64,000 nucleotides of DNA from Pelobates cultripes (lineage: Eukaryota; Chordata; Amphibia; Anura; Pelobatidae), in contig OW240914.1 in NCBI GenBank assembly GCA_933207985.1, positions 137,339,409-137,403,408 of the forward strand, written 5' to 3'. Within the stretch, counting starts at the first letter, position 1; every line of letters starts with the position of its first letter. Of this stretch, positions 20,700 to 33,649 are shown piece by piece. A model generated the notes under the pieces. That model ran no database searches. It had not been told where the DNA came from and saw nothing but the letters and a program-made list of their open reading frames with translations. The position numbers and the translations under genes are program-made.

Positions 20700-21340
20700 A
20701 CCTAGCACTTTCGTCCCATACTTGTAGAACGCATAACACAGCTTTTCACCTGGCTTAAAGAATCTCATTGGAACACGACATAGCTCAACCTGTGTCACAA
20801 AATTTCTCCTAAGTTTTGCTTATTTTTGCCACCTTAAACTTAAATTATCTCATACACCATTAATTATATATTTTACAGGCATTCAACAACACATGATAAC
20901 CTATGGCCAAAACTACCATAAACTTCATGCTATCATACCAGAAAATAATATACTCAGAGGTTTTCAGGAATCCATTCCCCCACGTTCCTCTCAGAGATTA
21001 CCAATAGCCATCCAACTGTTCATCCTTATCGGACCTATTAGATCTACAACCATTCAATTATACTACCAAGTCGGCCATTACCAGCCATGCACATTGCCTT
21101 TTATGCCTTTCTCAGGCCAGAGAATCCACTACCATCACCACCACTCAGACAGATCATTGTCTTCAACGATCCCACGTACGTAAACACATATATCATTACC
21201 TATTGGCTCACCACATTCCGAAATGAGTCAACATGCACCAACAGTAGAGATAACATACTATCCTACCCACAACAAATGGTGCCCACTTTCGGTCCTAGAT
21301 TCCTACCTTCAAAATCCTTTCAGGAATTAAATACTGTAAT
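20700..21340 (+). pseudogene. Tyrosine recombinase remnant of copy 1, catalytic end missing
   Basis: N-terminal part near 20716-20780 (LVERITQLFTWLKESHWNT) and a catalytic-domain part near 21087-21180 (MHIAFYAFLRPENPLPSPPL), where FLRPE is the position of the first catalytic Arg. After SYLQ-like residues near 21305 the sequence jumps directly to the last few codons and 3' UTR that follow the stop in element 0 (compare 160-240). The HxxR box and nucleophile Tyr are therefore deleted. Frames are also broken near 20780 and 21190. Copy 2 has the same deletion. Confidence 0.75.
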
Positions 21341-21410
21341 GCATTTAAGGAAATGTCTGGTTAATTTGTATATATTTGTTGACTGTATTAAATCTTTGAT
21401 TATTCATTTT

Positions 21411-21846
21411 GCCCTCTTTATTTACAGGCCTACCGTATCGTCGGTATCGGCACACCACAACCGACTTGCTCCCTTTACACTATCCTAAGCTTATGCTGGA
21501 TCCTTACTCCATATACGGCTATTTTGCCCTTACACAAGTATTAAGGCAGTTTTGCCTGTATTTGTGGGAGGGCTTAAATTAATTCACTCCCCTATATAAG
21601 GGACACCCCTTACCTGACTCATATCGCTTGAGGTCAGCATCAGAATGACCCTCCCACCCACTCCTCATTTCAACACTTTCTCTTTTCTTTCCATTTACTT
21701 TACTTTCTTACTCCTTGGTGGGCCCCTCTTTATTTACAGGCCTACCGTATCGTCGATATCGGCACACCACAACCGACTTGCTCCCTTTACACTATCCTAA
21801 GCTTATGCTGGATCCTTACTCCATATACGGCTATTTTGCCCCTTAC

Positions 21847-21850
<4 letters not shown>
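21411..21850 (+). repeat. B1-A2-B2 terminal repeats of copy 1
   Basis: B1 21411-21537 and B2 21722-21850 share 'ctttatttacaggcctaccg' through 'ttacacaa'. A2 begins at 21538 ('gtattaaggcag') and matches A1 to 21648; 21649-21721 is a T/C-rich tail also present in copy 2. Confidence 0.88.

Positions 21851-21907
<57 letters not shown>
21851..21907. repeat. (TA)n microsatellite at the 3' end of copy 1
   Basis: Pure TA run of about 57 bp directly after B2. Confidence 0.95.
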
Positions 21908-21910
<3 letters not shown>

Positions 21911-22330
21911 CACTGCTCAAAAAATAAACAACTTAACAATTAACGCCAAGTGTTAAACTTCTGCAAAATGATGATTAGAAAAAGGTAAAATGAAAGGCAA
22001 TTGGCAAGACACCCCATGTCTGAACATTCTCAGGTGGTCTCCATAGTGCTGGCTTGTTCCTATGCTTGGGGCTTTGTTTTGGTCAAATTTGCTTTCTCCA
22101 TATTTCACTGTATGTGCACAAATGTATTCTAAATCCGCACAAGTAACTGAGTGTGCAGCTTTTTGCAAAAATTTGTGATTCGAGCTGGGCAGCTGTATTG
22201 TCTGTAAATGCATATTTTGTCCATCATTGGATGCGCTATTTGTAATCAGCCATGTCAAAGAGTACACAGTTGATCCGTACCAGGCAACAACCCAGCAGGA
22301 AACTGCACCTCAATTTGTGTGCGAGAACAG
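21908..22330 (-). mobile_element. End of a Tc1/mariner-like DNA transposon
   Basis: 'tacactgctcaaaaaataaa' directly after TA is a terminal repeat form common in Tc1-like elements of fish and frogs. No transposase frame is found. The other end was not identified, so the right limit is a guess. Confidence 0.5.
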
Positions 22331-22906
22331 GATTGCTTTGCCCAGCCCTGCAAAATACCTCAAGCAGGCCACAAAGTGCATAGTCTGCTAAACGATTGAA
22401 ACAGATTCCATGAAAAAGTATCGGACCCGACGTCCAAGGTGGGTATTATCTTACATTGTCTTCCGTCAGATGTTTGGCTTTGTCAGAGAACACCAAGATT
22501 CATTCGTGTGGCTCTGTATCTCCTGCAATTAGCAACATAACGAATTTGGTGTGGTCAGGCATCGGGGGCAGTAGGTACCAGTTGAGACCATACTTTAGTA
22601 GACCTCTCTACCCCTAAGCTATGTCCTCTGAAAAAATTCTCGGCTGGTTTGGCTGATTATCCGTCTGGGAGGTAGCAGGCGTCTAATTGAATGAGGGATA
22701 CATGTACGTTCATTTAATTTTAGTGGTTTGCTGTAGCAGTCCTTCCATGTGTTAGTTCCCTTTATTTTTTATATATATATTTATTTTTTTACTGCTTTTT
22801 TGCTTCAGTTTTCACTTCTGTATCCCAATAACATAGCCATCAAAACATTTCTCTGGATTTCCAGAATAGGTCGCTGCTACCAAATCTATGTGCTATGTCT
22901 TGCCCT

Positions 22907-23255
22907 TTAAAGGGCACATAGTCACCAGAATAACTACAGCTTAATGTAGTTGTTCTGATGTGTATATTATGTCCCTGTAGGCATTTTAATGTGAACAGTG
23001 GCTTTTCACAGAAAAGTGTTTGCATTACAGCCCAGGAACACCTCTAGTGGCTGTCACTCAGATGGCCACCGGAGGTGCTTCCTGGTTCAGTGCTGCACAA
23101 TGTTCAGCGCCTCCACGCTCTCCAAATTTGATGATTTCAGTGAAGCCAAGTGAGGAGGAGAGTAAACTACCTTTTTCATGAGGGCTAGGGGGACCAAACA
23201 ACAAAATGGTGTTTCACACCTATGTTGTCAGAAATACATGTTTGTCACACACCTC
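22907..23255. mobile_element. TTAA MITE fragment
   Basis: TTAA + 'agggcacatagtcaccagaa', with an inner palindrome 'agcttaatgtagttgttctg' and the common internal block 'aacacctctagtggctgtc'. The right terminal repeat is missing. Confidence 0.6.
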
Positions 23256-23930
23256 CTGCACCTGTATGATACAAATTATGAGATTGTGGTTACACAAGCA
23301 GCCATTCTGTAAATTTAATGAAGTCATGTTAGGTGACGCAGAAGAAGAATTTTAACTAAAAACATTCATTAATTTATAAATTCACTGGTGATTTTGGTAG
23401 AAGCGTTGTTTAGCTAGCTGAGTGTGAACATATTCACCCAGAATATACTCGAAAAAGAGAGAAATGTCAAAGTATCTTTTCTAGCAAAATATTTTATACA
23501 TGCGTTTGTGGATTACTGTTTTTCTTTAAGGCCTTTTTATAGTTTGTGTAGAAGGTGCCTTTAAATAGTTGTTGCTCTCTGACCTTTCACAGATCAAAGA
23601 TTGGGTCTATTGCTCAAGAATCACAGATTATTGAATGGTTGTTTAAGATGCCCTGAAAATCCATTAAAAACGCTGTTAATGTGACTTATGGCTTGTTATA
23701 AAATACGTCTTAATGGTTATGGATTGGGATCTGTTCGCTAAGTAAGCTATTTATATTACACTCAATGCAGTGCAATCCATCTGGTTTAGTTCTTATGATA
23801 CATTGTTAACTAGGAATGATAAACCTCATATAAATGATATTTTCACTAAATAGAGGTAAAGTCTGTTGTCATCGTTAACCATTTCATGACTGATTGTATT
23901 TGATTAAAAGAAAAGCAGGGTTTATTGGAA
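23256..23930. other. AT-rich non-coding DNA
   Basis: Nothing recognisable on either strand. Confidence 0.6.
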
Positions 23931-24735
23931 TACAAAGTTTGTATAGGATTTTTCAACGCAGAGGCCGTTTACAGCGGGCCTCCAGAACCTCGGGGGCGCT
24001 GCTGGGTGGGAGCAGCAGAACGCAGGCTTGGAACTGCAGGGTGTGTTGACCCCAAAGGCCTGAGGGGACTCTGAGGTCACTGTTGGTGGGTTGGAGGAGG
24101 TATGGGGGCCCTTTGCACAGCCAGGATCTTCCCGTGGTGCTGCGGCCAGAAGTGGCTTGGGCGACAGGACCACCTTAGCGCAGCTGAAATTCCACAGGGG
24201 TGGGAGTGCGGAGAACATAGCATTTAAGTCCCCATGGCGTGTGTCTAGACGGTCCCAGACATCTCCCCAGGATGCACAGTGACTTCATGCAGGAAGGTGG
24301 AGCACTGAGAAAGGAACAAAGGTGACCGGTAGCGACGTCACTCAACGTCACAGCAAGGTGTCCCCGCCAGAGCTAGCCAATGCGGGTCACTTTAGGTCTG
24401 AGTTTCAACAGGTGGGCAGGACCAGCCGCACTCAGGATCGGATAACCAGGTCCCCAGGTTCCATGGTCTATGTCGGGGCTGGCAGGCAAACATCATGCCA
24501 TCGCTCCAGGAGCAGTCATCGGAGAAGACATGGCAGTACTGGTAGTGGCTCCCCTAGCTATAGCCAGGACAGAGGACACTACGGTTTACCGGTTAGGGGT
24601 ACAAGTCGCAAGAGGAGCGCTTCCAGGTCCATCAGCGGGGGCTCCCCAGACAGGCATTTGAGGGGGTTGTCTTAAATCAGGTATGGCTGTAAGGGTCAGA
24701 ATGACAGGTTTAGGAGCTGCCGGTCACGGTTAGGG
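23931..24735. other. GC-rich unclassified block with an Arg/Ser-rich frame
   Basis: Sharp rise in GC after 23930. Plus-strand frame 24322-24675 (117 codons) is RS-like: CHRSRSSHRRRHGSTGSGS and SRKRSASRS. It ends 'aaatcaggtatgg', which could be a splice donor. Such composition is seen in gag-like parts of YR retrotransposons, but no other domain supports this. Could be a retroelement fragment or an old exon. Not identified. Confidence 0.35.
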
Positions 24736-25060
24736 TTGGGCAGGGCCGGCCTTAGGGGTGTGCGAGCTGTGCGACCGCACAGAGCGCCATGGAACAGGGG
24801 GCGCCCTGTGGCCGACACAGCTCACTCATGGCCGGAGTGCAGGGGAGCTAAAAGAGGTACCTGGCTGGAGGATTAATTATTCTCCACCCGGGTCTATTTA
24901 AAAAAAAAAAAAAAAATCGCGGCAGAGGGGGCGGGGTTTACCGAGCTGCGGAGGCGGGGCTTATCGGGAGGCGGAGACGGGGCTAATACCTCCCGAAGCC
25001 CCTGCTGTACAGGAAGAGGGAAAGATGCTTCCCCATCAGCCAACTGCATCCACTGGAAAG

Positions 25061-25440
25061 AGGTAAGTGTGTGTGTGTGACTGTTTGCCTGTTTGTGTGA
25101 CTGTCTGTGTGACTGCCTGTCCTTGTGTGTGTGTGTGTGTGACTGTCTGTGTGTGTGACTGTCTGTGTGTGTGACTGTCTGTGTGACTGCCTGTGTGTGT
25201 GTGACTGCCTGTGTGTGTGTGACTGCCTGTGTGTGTGAGACTGTCTGTGTGTGTGACTGTGTGTCTGTCTGTAACTGTCTGTGTGTGACTGCCTGCCTGT
25301 GTGTGTGACTTTCTATCTGTGTGACTGCCTGCCTGTGTGTGTATAACTGTCTATGTGTGTTACTGTGTGTCTGTCTGTGTGTGTGACTGCCTATGTGACT
25401 GTCTGTCTGTGTGTGTCGCTGTAGCTGTGCCATTGTTTGT
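25061..25440 (+). repeat. GT-rich minisatellite ('gtgactgtctgtgtgt' units)
   Basis: Imperfect units of 14-20 bp. The long minus-strand frame here (Thr/Gln/His/Ser repeats) is an artefact of the repeat. Confidence 0.9.
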
Positions 25441-25539
25441 GCCTGTGTCTGTATGTGTGACTGCCTTTAACTGAGTGTGTGTGTACATGCCTGTAACCGA
25501 GTTTAAATTTCCCCCACCCCTTCCTGTCAAGGCCGCACT

Positions 25540-26088
25540 TTGACTGACAGACGCTCACTCACTGACAGACGCTCACTCACTGACAGACGCACACTCACTG
25601 ACAGACACACACTCTCATATACACTGACAAACAATGACATACACACATACACTATTACCTGGACACACACTGACAGATGCACACTCTCACTGACAGACGC
25701 AAGCACTCACTGAAAGATGCACGACTCCACTGACCGACACACACTCACTGACCGACACACACACACTCACTGACCGACACACTCACTCACCGACACACTC
25801 ACTGACCGACACACACTCACTGACCGACACACACTCACTGACCGACACACACTCACTGACCACACATACACACTCACTGACGACACATACACACTCACTG
25901 ACCCCACACACTCACTGACCACACATACACACTCACTGACCACACATACACACTCACTGACGACACATACACACTCACTGACGACACATGCACACTCACT
26001 GACTGACACATACACTCACTGACTGACACATACACTCACTGACCGACACATACACTCACTGACCAACACACACAATTACACACTTACA

Positions 26089-26129
<41 letters not shown>

Positions 26130-26150
26130 TCACTTCAAAATAAACACTCA
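25540..26150 (+). repeat. CA-rich minisatellite ('cactcactgaccgacacac' units)
   Basis: About 20-bp units, ending in a pure (CA)n run at 26093-26127. The minus-strand Val/Ser/Cys frame is a repeat artefact. Confidence 0.9.
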
Positions 26151-26679
26151 CAGACACACACACAGACATTTCCACTAAACTCAAAACTAATATTTTTTAG
26201 TTTTGTTTAAAGTGGCCAGCCTCCCTGGGAAACTACCCCATTTTCTTACCAGCAGTCCAGTGTGGCTGCAAATGGGCAGGCAGGGGGCGCACAGGCTGAG
26301 TAAGCAGCGCTTATGAGCCGGGAGCCAACTGACCAATATTCTGGCTCCAATGTCATTAAATGCGCAGAGGCCTTGATGTGAAGAGCTCAGGTGAGTAACT
26401 CCTTCGCTGCCCGCTGCCAGCTGTAGCCTTGGGGGGGAAGAAAGTGGCCACCGGTCATTCTTGAGCCCCCCAGATGCGAGGCAACAAGGGAATGCCTCCA
26501 TAAACATGGGATCTTTTTTTTTTTGCCGCCCCCTTTCAGTTTACCCAAATAGATCCTTGTTTACTCGTATAGTTTGTCCCCGGTGCCTTGTGTCAGCTGT
26601 ATTCAGGAACTTGGTGGGAGGTGGGGGGGGGCGCCGTAAGAGTTTTGACAGGGCGCCTAATTGCCTAGGCGGCCTGGGG

Positions 26680-29429
26680 TTTCTCTGCTGCTGACCCCTG
26701 TTGTCATGTCCTTTTCTTTTTCCAGGTCGTCGAACACAAAGTTGCAAAAGCAGCTTGCTTAGGACCTGGATCTTTTTGACATGCATTTAGGGGTGCACAC
26801 GGTACGTTAGGAATCACACACACACATTCACACACATCACACACACAAACACCTCTTTACAAGACGTAACCCCAAAATACTAGAAAAAGTGCAAATTTCC
26901 GACCCAGTTTGTGGGTCCCCATAGAGGAAATTTGATTTGACAAGAATTTTGTGGGGAGTCATGACTGTGCATCACTCTATATACAGCTCAATTTCAGTTG
27001 CTGGGACCAGTGGAGAAACTTGCAATATCTATGTGAGAGTAAGTGCCACTAAACACGGGGGAGACATTACAATGCAAAACCAAAGATGGATCCTAATTGC
27101 ATGTGATAAGAAAAATCCACTACTAATATTGATAGTGGAGTGCTTAAGGAACCATAAGGCATGCAGAAAACGCTCTACCTGTCAGCCGACAAGAACAACA
27201 TGTAGTAAATGTCCATTACAGATAAACTCATCTAATAAAGAATTACTAAGAAAAGTCACAAACATCTAGTGCATCTTGGTATACTAAAAGGTATTTATGA
27301 TTAAAAGGACACTATAGTCACCAAAACAATGTCTTTAGTAAGGAAGCTACTGGGTGTTGTATATTTTCACACAGGGTCAAATGTTTGCCCTGTGGGTTAG
27401 TACATCTTGGTATTTAATGGTTCCTTCACAAAGGACACTCATTTTTCAACATAAGATGTTTTCCACAGAAATATCAGTTTAACAGGCTCATCAATGGGTT
27501 TGGTGTAGGTTATAATGTTTAAACAAAAAACACATTATTCTTATTCTACGACAGACCGGCCAGGCTGGGGTTGTGCACAACAGGTTAAACATAATTGGGT
27601 GGTGGGAATCAGGAGGTTCCATTCTTATGTTCAGCCGATTGGTTAGTTTAAGGAGGTATGTATGCATTGGATTGTGTGTTTACAACCTATTATATTCTTT
27701 AATTTTACTTTACAATCTTACTGTTATTAAGGACTCATTATGATTTTCACATATTAGTGAGGTGGTACCTGTGGCAAACGGGCACTGTTTGTATTTTTTG
27801 TTTTTTATCAAGCTCGTCGGTAGCTCAGACCTGGGTGTTAGTTAATTGGATACCCCTACAGTGGAAAATATGTTATGGTTTTAACTGTTTGGGTTAACAA
27901 TGTTATATGTGTTAAATATGTCTGTTATTTATGGTAGGGGCTATTGTCTTGAAAATCATACCTGAATGCTTGCTGGGCTTTGATGTCTTTACATGTTTGA
28001 CATACCCCACAAGGGATTTATCCCTTTTTTAAAAATTGATAAATTTTAACATAAATTAATGGTGTTTTTATTGATTGGCATTATGTGTAAATTTTTAATA
28101 TTCCATGGAAAATATCGTATGTCATGTAATTTGTCCAAATGCTGGTTATATCTATATCCTCTTATCTATATATGGAGTATTATTAATACTTACGAGGAAG
28201 AAACAAGCCATTTCTTTTGTTTTGTGATTCGGAGTTCCTTCGGTGATGCTCAAGAAAAAAAGCTGATTTAACTACAAAAATTCCATTAAACTTTAATAGA
28301 GATTTCTCTAGATACATCATTGGAAAGTTTCACCAATAGTATTGAATCATTTGGAAATCTTAGTAAAGTGAGGACTAAATATTTTGTTTTATTCACAGAT
28401 CAAGTGACTTATATAATTATGTGTGTATTATTTATTTAGTACATAAATATTTTTTTTGTTACAATTCCATCTTTTTTACTTCTATTGATCAATTCTTTCT
28501 GAACAAAATGACACAAAACTTCACCTAACAATGGTCTGCAATATATTTATATAAGTAATATTTTTATTATGTTCTTTGTATTTTGCAGTAGACAAATAGG
28601 AGCATTTTCACTACATTTTGGATCATCCAAATCATTTTTCCATATACCCAAAAAGTGTTCTAACTGTAACACATGGGTAAAAGCATGATTTGTCCCCCCC
28701 CCCCCAAATTTTTTAATACAATTTGGACAAAATTATTTTTTTTTTGCCATGCACAAATTTACTGTTAAAGAATAAGTATGTTTGCATGAGAAGGCATTGA
28801 ATGCTTAATACAATGTCAGTCACATCTTGGTTATTGGCTATGGTATGCAAAATATAGACATACTGTGATGGATATTCTTAATTTATAGTTCTTTATTTGT
28901 TGTACATAATATATCTTATTAGCATGTGGTGCCATCTTATCCTCTGGTTATAAATGAAAACACATACAGCATCCATTCATCTCTTATATAGCCAGAATCC
29001 TAAACCAGGTCTAGTGTTGCTACTCTGAAAAAATATTGGTTTCAATCAATCAATTATGGAATATTTTTCATATTTTTAAAAAGACTTCTCTTAGGATTGG
29101 TTTAAATACAAGCAAACTAGAATGGTTTCAAAAGAAAGATAAATCATAGTAGCGGGTTCTAAGTTCGGAGGAAAAAAAGCTAGACATGTTTCTGGAGTCA
29201 TGTCACAGACAGTCAGGATAACCAGAATTAAACTGGACATCATTCTGGAGTTGGGACCAGGTCACAGTTTGTGGCAAATTTCCAGCAGGCATTCGAAGAA
29301 CAAGGTTATTCAACAGATATAAAATACAAGCCACGTTATCATTACAAGGAAAGGGCAGAGAAACTCGCATAGGAACTTTTTTTTATCCAAGCAATATCGC
29401 CACCACCAAGTTCATATATATTTATAGTG
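26680..29429. other. AT-rich DNA without genes
   Basis: Contains a CA-rich piece at 26817-26850, a TTAA MITE start at 27301 ('ttaaaaggacactatagtca') without a right end, and a C13 run near 28698. No coding region supported. Confidence 0.6.
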
Positions 29430-29582
29430 ATGTCCCGAACGGTTCGCCACGAACGGTTCGCTGCGGACTCATCATTGAGTAAACTTTGACCCTATACCTT
29501 ACAGTCAGCAGACACATTCCAGCCAATCAGAAGCAGACCCTCCCACCTTCTGGACAGCTCACTAAGAATGCAGCTTCACAAT

Positions 29583-29639
29583 CAGGGCCGGTGCAAGGAT
29601 TTTTGCCGCCCTAGGCAAAAGAAGGATTTGCCGGCCCTT
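29583..29639 (+). mobile_element. hAT end stub
   Basis: 'cagggccggtgcaaggattt' equals the left end of the element at 42738. It is cut off after about 55 bp where copy 2 begins. Confidence 0.55.
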
Positions 29640-30017
29640 CCTGCCATTCAATAAGGCATACAACAATTCACATAGCAAGCAGTATATCAATATCTGTTAT
29701 AAATACACATATTATTACACAGTAGCACACGCATCTGTATATACGTAACTGGTAATATGGTTCACATACATACAGCACTTAATGGGTTAAGATTGATACA
29801 TATTTAACCAGTATGGATATGATGTTTAATATTTACATATCACGGCACTTTACTTTCACATATACTGTATGTTTTAGGATAAGCTTGGACTATGCCATAT
29901 TTCCTTATGCCATACGATTTTATCCATTCAGGTTACAGTTACTACTAAAAAACCTATACGGATTGTCAGGTTCAATACCATACTACCAGGTACGTACACC
30001 TGCTCACGTAGTTATCC

Positions 30018-31059
30018 ATCTCTTACCTTCCCTGGAATAGTAATAGTGTACCGGCAATTAGGGTTCTAGGGCCCAATAGGTATTACCCCCTTTTTTCTCT
30101 GCATTATGCTTCGGTTAGTGGTCCCGCGAGGCCAACAACCCGCCTCACACTTGGAGGCATACACCCCTCCGGCCACTCGTGAGCTAGCCGCCTTGCATTG
30201 TATCATAGAGAGGGCCTCACCTGTCACTCCCCTTCCTATTTTTCTGGTTACTGTCACCGAGAGGCCAACATCCTGCCACAACGTTCGGTGGCCACACAAA
30301 ATCCCCTCGCGCCAAGCATAGATAGAGCCTCTCAAGCCACTTGGCAACTAGCAGGTCACCAAAAAACACCAAGCCTAATCGTTTCGCCTTACGGCTTAGC
30401 TAGCATGCCGGTACAAGACCCCTGGGTACAAATATATAATTGCAATCTTTATTGTTATTTAAGTATTTCTCAAAAAAGATGTAGGTAAAGTGAAATCTCA
30501 AAGCACACGGGCTAGAAGTGTGATACACCTTCATCTCTTACTTCCTGGAATAGTAGTGCAATGTACTGGGCAATTAGGGTTCTATGGGCCCACAGGTATT
30601 ACGGCTCTTGCTCTGCTTTATGCTTCTCATGCTTAGTGGTCCCAGGCCAACACACCCCCTGACCTGGAAGTGTATGCCACACCCCTCGGGCCACCTGCAG
30701 GAGCTTCAGCCACTGCATTTGCATCATCATATAGAGAGGTCCTCTCACCTGTCACCCCCTCCCATTCTCCCGTCACCGAGGCCAACATCCCTGCCACAAC
30801 GCCCTCCGGGTGGCCATGCCACAAAAAAATCCCTCGCCCAAGCACAGATAGAGAGCCCTTCTGCCACTGCAACCCAGCAGGGCCTCACCAGTCACCAAAA
30901 AACACCAAGCCTAATCGTTTCGCCTTACGGCTTAGCTAGCAAGCCAGTACAAAACCCCTGGGTACAAATAATAATTGCAATCTTTATTGTTATTTAAGTA
31001 TTTCTCAAAAAGATGGTGAAGAATCATCTCTTCCTGGCACCCTGGCTAGAAGTGATACA
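30018..31059 (+). repeat. Tandem duplication of about 520 bp in copy 2
   Basis: Units 30018-30531 and 30532-31059 both run from 'catctcttac' and 'gcaattagggttcta' to 'gatacaccttc'. They differ at many sites, so the event is old. Copy 1 has one unit with an internal loss of about 180 bp. Confidence 0.8.
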
Positions 31060-32261
31060 CCTTCAAGCAGAGGAGATGTGGCTCCGACCTAAGGAGGCGA
31101 CAAATCCCCTACCCTGCCACAGCAAGGAAAGCAGAGTTATTCAAACTCCTCCATACATCAACGGACAACACCGAGGCAGGGGAAGGCCCAGCAACACCAA
31201 CTCAGGTGACACCCAGGCCATGCTAGCCTCACTCATAAACTCATGAGCCAAAAAATTTACTACAGACTGGCAATCTCGAGTCAGTCACAGCCCTCACAAG
31301 GCTGGGCCTCACGCTACTGTACAACCAGCACCAACCGAAACTCGGTTACTTGGTTCAAGACGTTAACCTTTCACATATGATCCAGGCACATTGGGGAAAC
31401 AAGGCATATATATGTATGATGATGTATCTATGATGGTCAGACCCAGGGATTCTAGGTAAATCGGGAACTGACCATCCCTTGGTTGTGTTGGCATTTGGAA
31501 TATGTAGAGATGCTTATTTGTGCAGGTACCCATCCAGAAGGGATTTTCTCCCAAACAAACGGGCGAGCACTTTCAGGCTCCAGGTACCAGCACCTCTGAA
31601 CTACCAGAGACAATTGGTATTAGTAGTTGCATTGCATATAGACTGTTGCAGATATGTTCAAATCATTCAGGGCACATGACAAACCATGTGTCCCAATACA
31701 ACTTACAAATAACGTACTCACCATCTGTACACACCAATGCATTTTGAACACTACTGACTCATCACCCTTCCAGACTTGTAGTAGATTTACTAAGGCTCTG
31801 GAGCTTCAAAGGGCTCCCATACAGGTATCCTAAATAAACTCTCAAGGAATATAGTATGCCCTCACTTACAGTCAGCACAACAGAACCGTCGGCTGTAAAC
31901 ACACTCATAGCCAAGATTTGCAGAGGGGTTTTTACTTGGGTTTTCCAATCTCCACCATTTACAGCATGGCACCAAACACATTGGTATTGTCACAAGGGAA
32001 TCTTCCCTTAAACAAAGACTAACCATAGACTTATTGGCACCACACACCTTCGCTACCCCAAGTCTCGACTCCCTCATACCCTCCGAGGAGTTTCCTTACT
32101 ATACACACCATTGATCTACCTTTACAGCTATCACTCAAGCATGGGTTGAAGCTTCTTTAAGTAAGACCAATATCATCAACACAGTAAACGGCTACCATCT
32201 ACCCTACAAACTGGCACTTACATGGCATAAAATGGGCAATCTTTTCCCCGCTAAAAGCAGC

Positions 32262-33285
32262 TGCTGTGGCATGGGGTAAATCATGGTCAGGGTCATCAAT
32301 CCGTTGTTACTCAGACAACTAAGCACATGTCATATCATTAACAAATGCCACTCATCATTCATACGATCATGGTATTGCTGGGGAACTCACTTGGTTGGCC
32401 ACTTACCACATTTCTTTTACTTTCATGTACCAGGCGGGGGTATACATCCTTGCTGACAATTGTCTCATTTATATTCCAGGCACGTTCATCATACGCTTCC
32501 TACAGTCATGGCCACTCTTTCGTTCCAGAGACAAAATCATGGATTAGACATACTCATGCAGCATAGCATGCACTATCCCACCTAGCACTTTCATCCCATA
32601 CTTGTAGAACGCATAACACCTATTCACCTGGCTTTAAAGAATCTCATTGGAACACGACATAGCTCAACCTGTGTCATAACATTTCTCCTAGGTTTTGCTT
32701 AATTTTTTGCCACCTTAATCTAAAACCACCTCACACACCATTAATTATATATTTTACAGGCATTCAACAACACAGGATAACCTATGGCCAAAACTACCAT
32801 AACTTCATGCTATCATACCAGACAAGAATATACTCAGAGGTTTTCAGGAATCCATCCCCCCACGTTTCTCTCAGATATTACCAATAGGCATCCAACTTTT
32901 CCATCCTTATCGGACCTATTAGAGCTACAACCATTCAATTATACTACCAAGTTGGCCATTACCACCAAGCACACTGCCTTTTATGCCTTTCTCAGGCCAG
33001 AGAATCCACTACCATAACCACCACTCAGACAGATCATTGTCTTCAACGATCCCACGTATGTAAACACATATATCATTACCTATTGGCTCTACCACATTCC
33101 GAAACGAGTCAACACGCACCAACAGTAGAGATAACATACTATCCTACCCACAACAAATGGTGTCCAGTTGCGGTCCTAGATTCCTACCTTCAAAAATCCT
33201 TCCAGGAATTAAATACCGTAATGCATTTAAGGAAATGTCTGGTTAATTTGTATATATTGTTGACTGTATTAAATCTTTGATTATT
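32262..33285 (+). pseudogene. RNase H end and recombinase remnant of copy 2
   Basis: RNase H tail (AAAVAWGKSWSGSSIRCYSDN) at 32264-32327, then recombinase pieces at about 32610 (VERIT...), 32780-33017 (AFYAFLRPENPLP) and 33083-33210. It then jumps to the post-catalytic end at about 33205, as in copy 1. Stops and frameshifts throughout; no activity. Confidence 0.7.
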
Positions 33286-33291
33286 CTTTTT

Positions 33292-33649
33292 GCCCTCTTT
33301 ATTTACAGGCTGTATCGTCGGTCTCGGCACACCACAACCGACTTGCTCCCTTTATACTATCCTACGCTTATGCTGGAACCTTACTCCATATACGGCTATT
33401 TGCCCCGAACACAAGTTTTAAGGCCATTTGGCTGTATTTGTGGGAGGGGCTTAAATTAATTCACTCCCCTATATAAGGGACACCCCTTACCTGACTCATA
33501 TCGCTTGAGGTCAGCATCAGAATGACCCTCCCACCCACTCCTCATTTCAACACTTTCTCTTTTCTTTCCATTTACTTTACTTTCTTCTCCTTGGTGGGCC
33601 CTCTTTATTTACAGGCCTACCGTATCGGTATGGATAATTTGCCCCTTAC

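Larger units (their letters stand above)
15963..21850 (+). mobile_element. Second-family YR retrotransposon, copy 1 (degenerate)
   Basis: Ends are defined by split direct repeats: A1 at 15963-16074, then the body, then B1 (21411-21537), A2 (21538-21648 plus tail) and B2 (21722-21850). The order A1-body-B1-A2-B2 is the same plan as Ngaro but the sequence is unrelated to the element at 9-15.9 kb. The body holds a leader with about eight 95-bp tandem units, a gag-like zone, RT, RNase H and recombinase remnants, all with many stops. It sits in TA-rich DNA on both sides. The catalytic C-terminal half of the recombinase is missing. Confidence 0.88.
24741..26676. mobile_element. hAT-like non-autonomous element expanded by GT/CA repeats
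   Basis: Starts 'cagggccggccttaggggtg' like the hAT end at 42738; the right end 'gcctaggcggcctg' is a weak match. Flanks gggttggg and gggtttct are only partly alike, so limits are tentative. It holds an A15 run, GC-rich parts, and two long microsatellites. No transposase. Confidence 0.5.

Noticed and set aside
24894..26015. Frames in GT/CA minisatellites (179 and 82 codons)
   Set aside because: Repeat artefacts inside the hAT-like element.
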